From NCBI GenBank assembly GCA_020048295.1, contig JAIFMT010000168.1:1-11424 (forward strand): a DNA stretch of 11,424 bases. The letters are read 5' to 3'. This DNA comes from Rhodoferax sp. (GTDB taxonomy: Bacteria; Pseudomonadota; Gammaproteobacteria; Burkholderiales; Burkholderiaceae). The notes beneath the pieces were generated by a model. That model made no database searches and was not told the DNA's origin. It was given only the letters and a program-made list of their open reading frames with translations. Of the stretch, positions 5,503 to 11,424 are shown one piece after another. Within the stretch, counting starts at the first letter, position 1. The number at the start of each line of letters is the position of its first letter. A program made the translations under genes and the position numbers.

Positions 5503-8400
5503 TCAATGGGATGAATTCAGCGACAGGTGCAATTGCGGCATCTCCAGCGCCATCAAGGCGGCGCGCTGCAAGTCGTCAAGCCGCACCAACAGGTCGGCCT
5601 TGCAGATGGCCAACTCGGCGGCCCGCACGCTGGCCGTGGCATCGTCTCCGGCCAACCGCCCTTGCACCACCTCGCTGCCCAACTGGTGCAGCCGCTGATG
5701 CAGCGGGCCAATGGCCTGGAATTCGGGCAATTGGCCATAGCGCAACAAGCCGTGGCCGGCGTACCACTCACCAAATCGGCAATGCACTCCTTCGGCCATC
5801 TGCGCATCGGTGGGCCACAACGGGGCACCTGCCCCCAGCGCCAGCACCCGGTCAACCCACGCCAGATGCTCGTGCGACCCCATCAGCATGGGCAGGTCAT
5901 CGGGCTCCCAGGGCACATCCGCCCAGCGCTGCCAGTTGACATCAGGCACATAGTCGCTGACCCAGTCCAGCACATGATCAGCTGGCATGGGCCGCGCAAT
6001 GCCATAGCCTTGCACCACATCACAACCCAGGCGCAGCAACAAAACACCTTGGTCTTGCGACTCCATGCCCTCGGCGATCACCCGTAGCCGGAACAACTTG
6101 GCAATGTTGATGACTGACTCGACCAGCGCCCGGTCGTCGCGATCGTCGAGCATGTCACGCACAAACGACTGGTCAATCTTGAGCGTTTGCACCGGCAGAC
6201 GCTTCAAATAGCTCAACGACGAGTAGCCGGTGCCAAAGTCATCGAGCGAAAATTCGATGCCCAGGCTCTGGCAACTTGCCATCAGCTCGTTCATGGCATG
6301 AAAGTCAGCCAGTGCCACCGACTCCAGAATTTCGAACTCCAGCTGCGCCGGTGACACCTGCGGGTACAGCGCCAGCGAGGCCAGCAAACGATCCAGGAAG
6401 TCCTCGCGCTGAAAATGCCGCGCCGCAATGTTGACACTGACCGACCACACCGCGCCCTGCTGCTGCCACAGTTGCAGTTGCGCCAGCGTGCGCTCGATCA
6501 CCCACTGGCCAATGTCGGCAATCAGATCCGTCTGCTCGATCAGTGGCAAGAAGTTCAGCGGCGCAATCATGCCGTCTTGCGGGTGCTGCCAGCGCAGCAA
6601 GGCCTCGAAACCTTCGACCGCGCCACTGCGCAAATTCACCTTGGGCTGGTAATACAGCAGCAGTTCGTTGTCGGCCATGGCTTGGCGCACCCGGGCAACG
6701 GTCTGGTGCTGCGACTCTTGCTGTCGGTCTTGCAGCACGTCAAAACGATGGTAACGGTTGCGTCCGGTCTGCTTGGCCACATACATGGCCTGGTCGGCAT
6801 GGCGCAGCAGCGTGTCGAGGTCAGAGTCATCCTGCGGAAACACCGTCAAGCCCAGGCTGGCAGTGATGGCAATGCGATGGTTGTTGATCTCGAAAGGTTC
6901 GGCCAGACTGTGCAAAATGCGCGTCAGCAAGCCAGTCAAGTCGGCGGATTCGGCCACATCTTCGAGCAAAATCACAAATTCGTCGCCACCCAGGCGCGTC
7001 AGCGTATCGACGGCGCGCAGCTCATGGCTCAGACGCGCTGTCAGCTCCACCAGCAGCAGGTCGCCCACCGCATGACCAAAGTTGTCGTTGACCGGCTTGA
7101 ATTTATCGAGGTCCAACATGCACACCGCCAGCTGGGTGTCATCGCGGCGGGCTTTCTCCAGCGCCCGCGCAAAGCGGTCCGCCAGCAACACGCGGTTGGG
7201 CAAGCCCGTCAAGGCATCGTGGCCCGCTTGCCATTGCAACCGGTCTTGGGCCATGAACTTTTCCGACACATCACGAAACACCAGCACACACCCCAGCACC
7301 TGGCCATCGGGCGCAAAAATGGGAGATGCCAGGCTCTCCACCATGCATTGGCTGCCGTCGCGCGCCAGCAATGCCGTGAAATCATCCGAGGCCACGGCCC
7401 GCCGGCTGGCCAGCACCTGCGCCACCGGGTTATCGATGACCGTGCTGGATTGGCTGTTCTGCACATGAAACACTTCGTCCACCGGCTTGCCAAGCGCATC
7501 TGCGGCGCGCCAACCCGTCAGGTGATTCGCCGCTGCGTTGAGAAACGTCACCTGCCCGCTGGCATCGGTGGTGATCACCGCGTCGCCAATCGATGCCAGC
7601 GTGACCTGTGCCAGCTCTTTTTCGGCCTGCAGCGCCAACTGCAGGCTTTTTTCATTGCGTGACTGTGTGGCCAGCGCATCAAGCATGAAGTTGAAGGCGC
7701 GCCCGAGATGACTCAGCTCGTCGTCGCCCGTGACTGTGGCGCGCAGCTGCACCTCACCCGAACGTACCGCGTCGGCCACCCGCGCCAGCCGGTTCAGCCG
7801 CCGCGTCAGGTGGCTGGCCAGCCACCAGGCCAGCAGCACGCCTGCCAGAATCGCCAGCACGGTGTACAGCAGCCCGCTGCGGGTGATGGCGGCGAGCTTG
7901 CTGGCGGTAGCACTTTGGGCCACGCCCACCCGCACCCAGCCAATGCGGTCCTGATGCACCACCACTGGCACCACCACATCGGCCAGCGCTTCACTGCGCA
8001 GCAGCATGCGTGGTTGTTCACCCACCCCAGCAGCAAACGTTGCAAAGTCGGCCACAAACTGGCCGCGCCGGTCCGCCTGCCCATGCGCCACGATTTTGCC
8101 GCTAGGCAGCAACACCATCACATGCACCACGCCCGGGTAGCGGCCAATGGCCGTGGTGAGTTCCTGCAGGCCGGCATAGTCAGACGACAGCAGTGGTGTC
8201 ACCGAAATCAGGCTGAGGTTTTGCGCCAGACTGATGGCCTGGCTGGCCTGACTCTCGATCAGAAAATCGCGCTGACGCTGCGACAGGTCATACACAAACA
8301 GGCTCATCATCACCGCGTGCACCAGCGCCACGCCCCAGATCAGCTGACGGCGCACCGTTGCCGAAAACCACCGCAGGGACGAGCGCTTGGGCGGTGTCAT
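5503..8400 (-). CDS. Membrane GGDEF-EAL c-di-GMP enzyme with HAMP, PAS and C-terminal CZB zinc domain
   Basis: This 965-residue inner-membrane signalling protein is predicted to make and/or degrade cyclic di-GMP. In order it has transmembrane helix 1 (about 20-39), a periplasmic sensor (about 40-174), transmembrane helix 2 (about 176-196), HAMP (about 197-250), PAS (about 262-385), GGDEF (about 393-552), EAL (about 570-812) and CZB (about 838-945). The cyclase motif is intact (GGDEF 471-475) and the inhibitory RxxD site is present (RAVD 462-465). The phosphodiesterase motifs also look intact: EAL 599-601, SVNIA with Asn657, LEFEILES, DDFGTGYSS from 720, LKID with Lys741, AEGME and QGYGI. The C-terminal domain has HLAW (His845), CRFGEWY (Cys874) and HQRLH (His901, His905), matching CZB zinc ligands. 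Its ATG overlaps the stop of the PhnD-like gene (ATGA), so the two probably act as a pair in which the binding lipoprotein feeds the periplasmic domain. Confidence 0.95.
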   Translation of the reverse strand: MTPPKRSSLRWFSATVRRQLIWGVALVHAVMMSLFVYDLSQRQRDFLIESQASQAISLAQNLSLISVTPLLSSDYAGLQELTTAIGRYPGVVHVMVLLPSGKIVAHGQADRRGQFVADFATFAAGVGEQPRMLLRSEALADVVVPVVVHQDRIGWVRVGVAQSATASKLAAITRSGLLYTVLAILAGVLLAWWLASHLTRRLNRLARVADAVRSGEVQLRATVTGDDELSHLGRAFNFMLDALATQSRNEKSLQLALQAEKELAQVTLASIGDAVITTDASGQVTFLNAAANHLTGWRAADALGKPVDEVFHVQNSQSSTVIDNPVAQVLASRRAVASDDFTALLARDGSQCMVESLASPIFAPDGQVLGCVLVFRDVSEKFMAQDRLQWQAGHDALTGLPNRVLLADRFARALEKARRDDTQLAVCMLDLDKFKPVNDNFGHAVGDLLLVELTARLSHELRAVDTLTRLGGDEFVILLEDVAESADLTGLLTRILHSLAEPFEINNHRIAITASLGLTVFPQDDSDLDTLLRHADQAMYVAKQTGRNRYHRFDVLQDRQQESQHQTVARVRQAMADNELLLYYQPKVNLRSGAVEGFEALLRWQHPQDGMIAPLNFLPLIEQTDLIADIGQWVIERTLAQLQLWQQQGAVWSVSVNIAARHFQREDFLDRLLASLALYPQVSPAQLEFEILESVALADFHAMNELMASCQSLGIEFSLDDFGTGYSSLSYLKRLPVQTLKIDQSFVRDMLDDRDDRALVESVINIAKLFRLRVIAEGMESQDQGVLLLRLGCDVVQGYGIARPMPADHVLDWVSDYVPDVNWQRWADVPWEPDDLPMLMGSHEHLAWVDRVLALGAGAPLWPTDAQMAEGVHCRFGEWYAGHGLLRYGQLPEFQAIGPLHQRLHQLGSEVVQGRLAGDDATASVRAAELAICKADLLVRLDDLQRAALMALEMPQLHLSLNSSH

Positions 8401-9302
8401 TTTTCTTTTCTGACCAGCGTGTTGAATTCTTTAAGAAAGGTGCGGACGATTTCAAAATCAGCATCACTGGCGGCAACAAAACTCACCGTATCGATGTCTT
8501 TGAGCAGCAATTGACCGGCAGGCGTGTCCTGCAGCTGGGTCAGCACGCGGGTTACCTCCGCTGCCACCGGCGCTGGCACATTCTGGCGCGCCAGAACGGC
8601 ATTCTGGATCAGCGTCGGGGTCTGCCAGATCACCTTGAGCTCGGCCGCCTCTTTCGGGTTGGACTGCTCAAACGCGGCCCAGGCCACCGGCCAGGTGGCA
8701 CTGGCATCGCTTTGGCGCAGGTAGGCGTTCATGATCGACGAGTTTTGCAGGTAAAGCTGCGGCATCATGGCGGCGGCCAGTGCGGTGGGAGCCGGATAAG
8801 CCACCACCTTGCCACGCAAATCGGCCACCACCCGAATCGGACTGTCCTTGCGCACAATGAAAACACCGCGAAACAAGTCATCGTTGCCCATTTTGGCAAT
8901 CACGTGGTAGCCCCAGTCCCGCGCCAGTGTGGCGTGGTAAGGGTTGGGCAGGGCAAAGTGCGGTCCGCCTTGGCGCAGCTTTTGCTCAAAATCGGCGTAA
9001 TCACTGGAGGTCTGCAGGTCAAACGCAGTACCGGGCAACTGCTCGGCCAGGTAGTTCATCAGCGGCTCAAACTTCTGGTGCAACAGTTGCGGATTTTGCA
9101 GCGGGTGGACCAGGAACACATAGTGGGTTTTCGTGTCAGCCGCCGTCGGCGTGCTGGTGTATTGCGGTGTTGGTGCCGCAGTCTCGCGGCTGCAGGCAAC
9201 CAACACGACGACCCCCATCAGGAGCCACAGCCAGCGCAGAAAATTTATACGAAATACGCCTGTAGCCCCCGTTATGTATGTGCAAGCAGCTATATTATTC
9301 AT
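8397..9302 (-). CDS. PhnD-like periplasmic substrate-binding lipoprotein
   Basis: This is a phosphate/phosphonate-type (PhnD, COG3221-like) binding protein of 301 residues. It has a lipoprotein signal: hydrophobic residues about 21-35 and the lipobox LVAC with Cys37. After a Thr/Pro-rich linker come YVFLVHPLQNPQLLHQKFEPLMNYL in two parts of the N-lobe, the FALPNPYHAT ligand-loop segment, ADLRGKVVAYPAPTALAAAMMPQ, and DASATWPVAWAAF. No ABC permease or ATPase genes lie nearby. The next gene, joined by ATGA, is a membrane GGDEF-EAL protein, so a sensory role is more likely than transport. The start ATG (9302) overlaps the trpE stop (ATGA), and residues 2-20 are encoded by an interspersed repeat. 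Compared with relatives I remember, about 20 residues seem missing between AMMPQLYLQ and SSIMNAYL, which would shorten the second lobe. The ligand is unknown. Confidence 0.88.
   Translation of the reverse strand: MNNIAACTYITGATGVFRINFLRWLWLLMGVVVLVACSRETAAPTPQYTSTPTAADTKTHYVFLVHPLQNPQLLHQKFEPLMNYLAEQLPGTAFDLQTSSDYADFEQKLRQGGPHFALPNPYHATLARDWGYHVIAKMGNDDLFRGVFIVRKDSPIRVVADLRGKVVAYPAPTALAAAMMPQLYLQNSSIMNAYLRQSDASATWPVAWAAFEQSNPKEAAELKVIWQTPTLIQNAVLARQNVPAPVAAEVTRVLTQLQDTPAGQLLLKDIDTVSFVAASDADFEIVRTFLKEFNTLVRKEK
9258..9292 (-). repeat. Interspersed repeat, copy D (core), at the trpE/PhnD-like junction
   Basis: On the minus strand the core begins TAGCTGCTTGCACATA and ends GGGCTACAGGC, followed by a GTATTTCGTATAAATTT tail to 9241. 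It is the cleanest copy and the reference for the other three. It begins 7 bases after the trpE stop and is translated as residues about 4-20 of the PhnD-like protein. Confidence 0.72.
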
Positions 9303-10837
9303 TCCAGGCCTTCCTCCACCAACTCGGCTGCCCGCAACAGCGCGCGTGCCTTGGCCTCGGTCTCGCGCCACTCCAGCTCGGGCACCGAGTCGGCCACCAC
9401 ACCGGCTGCCGCCTGCACATACAGCGTCTGATCCTTGATGATGCCGGTGCGAATGGCAATTGCCACATCCATGTCGCCGGCGTAGCTGAGGTAGCCGCAG
9501 GCGCCACCGTAAATACCGCGCTTGGTCGGCTCGAGCTGGTCAATCAGCTCCATCGCATGCACCTTGGGTGCGCCAGTCAGGGTGCCGGCCGGAAAGGTGG
9601 CCTTGAGCACGTCCATGCTGGTCATGCCGTCTTGCAACGTTCCTTCGACATTGCTGACAATGTGCATCACATGGCTATAGCGCTCGACACAGAACGCATC
9701 GGTGACCTTGACGCTGCCAATTTGCGCAATGCGGCCAATGTCATTGCGCGCCAGGTCGATCAGCATGACGTGTTCGGCGCGCTCCTTGGGGTCGTTGATC
9801 AGTTCCACCTCGGCCGCCTTGTCCAGCTCGGGCGTTGCCCCACGTGGGCGGGTGCCGGCCAGCGGGCGGATGGTGATTTTTTGCGTTGCCTGCCCATCGA
9901 CCATGACCTGCTCCTGGCGCACCAGAATCTCCGGGCTGGCCCCCACCACATGAAAATCAGCGCCATCCGCCGTGGCACCGCTGAAGTTGTAGTAGTACAT
10001 GTAGGGCGATGGGTTGAGCGAGCGTAACGACCGGTACAGACTCAATGGTGACTGGGTGTAGCGCTTTTTGATGCGCTGGCCCACCTGCACCTGCATGAAA
10101 TCGCCCCCCGCAATCAGCGCCTTGGCGCGCACCACAGCCCCCAGGTAATCGTCCTTGGCAAAGTCACGCACTGGCGCATGACCCGGGCTGGGCTTGACCG
10201 CCGGCGCACTGACCGCCTGCGCCAGCTGCGCCTTCAGGGCTGCCAGCCGTGCCTGGCCCAGCGCGTATGCATCGGGCACGTCGGGGTCCAGGTACACCAT
10301 CAGGTGCAGTTTGCCCGACAGGTTATCAATCACCGCCAGCTCTTCGCATTGCAGCAGCAGGATGTCTGGCGTGCCCAGCTCGTCAGGCGGGCAGCTGTTG
10401 ACCAACTTCTTCTCGATGTAGCGCACCGCGTCGTAGCCAAAATAGCCCGCCAATCCGCCGCAAAAACGCGGCATGCCGGGCTGCAGCGCCACCTTGAAAC
10501 GCTGCTGATAGTGAGCAATGAAGTCCAACGGGTTGGCGCTTGAGGTTTCCACCACCACGCCATCGGTCACCACCTCGGTGCGCGCCTGCGCGCCAAAGCC
10601 GCTGCTGCGCAGCAGCGTGCGCGCCGGCAAGCCGATAAAGCTATAGCGGCCAAAACGCTCGCCGCCCACCACCGACTCCAGCAAAAAACTGTACGGTGCC
10701 GGCTCAGTCGCACCGGCGGCGCGGGCGAGCTTGAGGTACAGCGAGAGTGGCGTTTCCAGGTCGGCAAACGCCTGCGCCATCAAGGGAATGCGGTTGAAAC
10801 CCTGGTCCCGCAAATTGGAAAATTCGGATTCAGTCAT
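9299..10837 (-). CDS. trpE: Anthranilate synthase component I
   Basis: The large subunit converts chorismate plus ammonia to anthranilate and pyruvate, and it is the feedback-controlled first step of tryptophan synthesis. The 512-residue protein has the Trp-binding N-terminal motif FLLES (51-55) with GERFGRYSFIG, and NPSPYMYYY (275-283), the second part of the allosteric site. The chorismate-binding half has GASPEIL (299-305), RPLAGTRPRG (324-333), ELINDPKERAEHVMLIDLARND in adjacent pieces, FPAGTLTGAPK (415-425) and ATG-free GYLSYAGDMDVAIAIRT. These indicate a feedback-sensitive TrpE rather than PabB. The ATG at 10837 is chosen because AAGGTG lies 9-14 bases upstream. In-frame GTGs at 10849 and 10840 lack such a site. 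It is the first large gene of the unit and ends with an ATGA overlap into the PhnD-like gene. Confidence 0.97.
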   Translation of the reverse strand: MTESEFSNLRDQGFNRIPLMAQAFADLETPLSLYLKLARAAGATEPAPYSFLLESVVGGERFGRYSFIGLPARTLLRSSGFGAQARTEVVTDGVVVETSSANPLDFIAHYQQRFKVALQPGMPRFCGGLAGYFGYDAVRYIEKKLVNSCPPDELGTPDILLLQCEELAVIDNLSGKLHLMVYLDPDVPDAYALGQARLAALKAQLAQAVSAPAVKPSPGHAPVRDFAKDDYLGAVVRAKALIAGGDFMQVQVGQRIKKRYTQSPLSLYRSLRSLNPSPYMYYYNFSGATADGADFHVVGASPEILVRQEQVMVDGQATQKITIRPLAGTRPRGATPELDKAAEVELINDPKERAEHVMLIDLARNDIGRIAQIGSVKVTDAFCVERYSHVMHIVSNVEGTLQDGMTSMDVLKATFPAGTLTGAPKVHAMELIDQLEPTKRGIYGGACGYLSYAGDMDVAIAIRTGIIKDQTLYVQAAAGVVADSVPELEWRETEAKARALLRAAELVEEGLE

Positions 10838-10901
10838 CACAAACGACACCTTACAAGTCAGCAGTTTTGGTTTTTAACAAGCCCGAGACAGATCAGGCTG
10901 C

Positions 10902-10965
10902 AAAAAATGAAGTGCGCGCAGCACGGCGGAATGGGTATTCCGCACCACTTGCCCGCACCGCGCGC
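10902..10965 (-). terminator. Candidate trp attenuator: GC-rich stem-loop with T-run in the trpE leader
   Basis: Read on the minus strand, GCGCGC at 10965-10960 can pair with GCGCGC at 10919-10914. They enclose a perfect 7-bp hairpin, GCGGAAT (10943-10937) ACCC ATTCCGC (10932-10926). After the outer arm comes CTTCATTTTTTGC with six T at 10907-10902. This is about 70 bases before the trpE ATG and downstream of a Trp-rich leader peptide, the position of a classical attenuator. The spacing between the stem and the T-run is a little long, and no folding energy was computed. Confidence 0.5.
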
Positions 10966-10986
10966 TTTGACAAATCTGCCTGGACC

Positions 10987-11003
10987 CAGCCTGTTTAAGG
11001 CTG
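10987..11003 (-). promoter_or_regulatory. Leader RNA hairpin between trpL and the attenuator
   Basis: CAGCCT (11003-10998) and AGGCTG (10992-10987) form a perfect 6-bp stem with a 5-base loop, 17 bases after the trpL stop. The adjoining GGCTGGGTCCAGGC (10991-10978) is also largely complementary to GCCTGGCCCTGGC (11053-11041), which holds the first two Trp codons. The two pairings are mutually exclusive, as expected of attenuator segments 1 to 3. The assignment is inferred. Confidence 0.4.
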
Positions 11004-11020
11004 TCGGCAAACCCGCACGC

Positions 11021-11101
11021 TCAGGCCACACGCCATGCCCGCCAGGGCCAGGCCCCCCGGTCGATGCGACCAAAGCGTTGGGTGAGTCGGTGAAAAAACA
11101 T
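11021..11101 (-). CDS. trpL: trp operon leader peptide (26 residues, three Trp codons)
   Basis: A short frame on the trpE strand, 184 bases ahead of the trpE start, begins MFFHRLTQRFGR and ends with GAWPWRAWRVA before TGA. Trp occurs at residues 18, 20 and 23, so 3 of the last 9 codons are TGG. That is far above the rate expected for this rare amino acid and is the hallmark of a ribosome-mediated attenuation leader: scarce charged tRNA-Trp would stall the ribosome there and favour read-through into trpE. There is no Shine-Dalgarno upstream. The ATG lies 7 bases after a -10-like TACACT, so the transcript may start at or near the A of the ATG (leaderless). The Trp codons overlap a segment that can pair with RNA downstream. 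The Trp codons are not adjacent, unlike the tandem pair in E. coli. Confidence 0.72.
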   Translation of the reverse strand: MFFHRLTQRFGRIDRGAWPWRAWRVA

Positions 11102-11107
11102 GAAATT

Positions 11108-11134
11108 AGTGTAGCAAATCATGACCAAGGTCAA
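11108..11134 (-). promoter_or_regulatory. Candidate sigma70 promoter of the trp transcription unit, with operator-like palindrome
   Basis: On the minus strand TTGACC (11134-11129) and TACACT (11113-11108) resemble -35 and -10 boxes, with a short 15-base spacer. The -35 box is part of TGACC-TT-GGTCA (11133-11122), an inverted repeat that could bind a dimeric regulator. Transcription would begin near 11101, the first base of trpL. This is the only promoter-like site I found between the chemoreceptor start and trpE. Confidence 0.45.
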
Positions 11135-11210
11135 AACACAATCATGGCAAACTATGCACCATGCGTTACTTTTATTGCTGATCGCGTCTGCCTAACCGTT
11201 GGAGAACACC

Positions 11211-11424
11211 ATGAAGTTCAACACAAAAATTATTGCGTTTGCCGCCATTCCGGCCATTGTGTTTATTGTGGGGCTGATCAGCAGCATCGGTGCACTGATT
11301 CACACCCAGGGCAATTTCGACCGCTATATCAGCTCAGAACAAGCGGTTGAGCGCGGACTCTCGGAAATGTATGCCCAAGGCCTGCAAATGGGCCAGGCCA
11401 TGCGCAACATCATCCTCGACCCGA
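11211..11424 (+). CDS. Methyl-accepting chemotaxis protein, N-terminal part (cut by window end)
   Basis: The 71 visible codons begin [20 protein letters not shown], a basic N-terminus leading into a transmembrane helix (about residues 7-30). A periplasmic helix follows, with [19 protein letters not shown] and then [10 protein letters not shown]. The [16 protein letters not shown] pattern is one I recall from the ligand-binding region of Comamonadaceae chemoreceptors. HAMP and signalling domains would lie beyond the window, so the assignment is provisional. A strong Shine-Dalgarno GGAGA (11201-11205) sits 5 bases before the ATG. The gene is divergent from trpL/trpE, and the roughly 110 bases between trpL and its ATG must hold its promoter. 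I saw no convincing sigma28, sigma54 or sigma70 boxes for it. Confidence 0.78.
   Translation, partial: MKFNTKIIAFAAIPAIVFIVGLISSIGALIHTQGNFDRYISSEQAVERGLSEMYAQGLQMGQAMRNIILDP

Noticed and set aside
6415..7662. Long plus-strand frames opposite the GGDEF-EAL gene (also 7708-8514)
   Set aside because: They are antisense shadows caused by the GC-rich codon bias of a strongly supported protein. Their His/Gln/Arg-rich translations resemble no family.
10987..11003. Bidirectional terminator at the CAGCCT/AGGCTG hairpin
   Set aside because: No T-run follows it on either strand. It fits better as part of the leader fold.
10858..11073. 71-codon minus-strand frame in the trpE leader
   Set aside because: It overlaps trpL in another frame, spans the hairpins, has no ribosome-binding site and no recognisable domain. 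trpL with its Trp codons explains the region better.
11101..11210. sigma28 or sigma54 promoter for the chemoreceptor gene
   Set aside because: TGGCAAACTATGCA has GG-to-GC spacing two bases short of the sigma54 pattern, and no TAAA-N15-GCCGATAA-like element is present.

Overview
The window looks like chromosomal DNA of a betaproteobacterium, probably of the Comamonadaceae (Rhodoferax/Polaromonas type). That placement rests on the GC-rich coding style, the protein flavour and the gene order trpE..trpG..trpD-trpC-ung. It is inferred from memory of these families, not from a search. Almost everything lies on the minus strand and forms one long, tightly packed transcription unit. Only a chemoreceptor gene at the right edge points the other way.

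Read from right to left in the direction of transcription, the layout is as follows. A divergent intergenic region (10838-11210) carries a candidate sigma70 promoter, a 26-codon trp leader peptide with three Trp codons (trpL, 11021-11101) and a downstream hairpin with a T-run that looks like an attenuator. Then come trpE (anthranilate synthase I), a PhnD-like substrate-binding lipoprotein joined to trpE by an ATGA overlap, and a 965-residue membrane GGDEF-EAL protein with a C-terminal zinc-binding CZB domain, joined by another ATGA overlap. These are followed by trpG (anthranilate synthase II), a threonine aldolase (ltaE), a LysE/RhtB-type exporter, trpD, an unannotated 45-residue single-pass membrane protein, trpC, ung (uracil-DNA glycosylase) and, at the left edge, a truncated tRNA-Tyr. 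trpF, trpB and trpA are absent, so the pathway is split. This part covers chorismate to anthranilate (TrpE/G), PR-anthranilate (TrpD) and indole-glycerol phosphate formation (TrpC).

Three things go beyond a routine trp operon. First, a complete two-gene c-di-GMP signalling module (periplasmic binding lipoprotein plus a transmembrane cyclase/phosphodiesterase with a zinc site) sits inside the operon between the two anthranilate synthase subunits. It would therefore be under tryptophan attenuation if the leader works. Second, the leader peptide has no Shine-Dalgarno sequence, and its ATG lies where the promoter would start transcription, which suggests a leaderless trpL. Third, a degenerate interspersed repeat with a 35-nt core (TAGCTG... 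then GGGCTACAGGC at fixed spacing) occurs four times. Two copies lie in frame inside lysE and ltaE, one supplies the start codon and signal-peptide n-region of the PhnD-like gene, and one carries the Shine-Dalgarno of ltaE.

I saw no insertion sequence, CRISPR array, phage gene or defence system.
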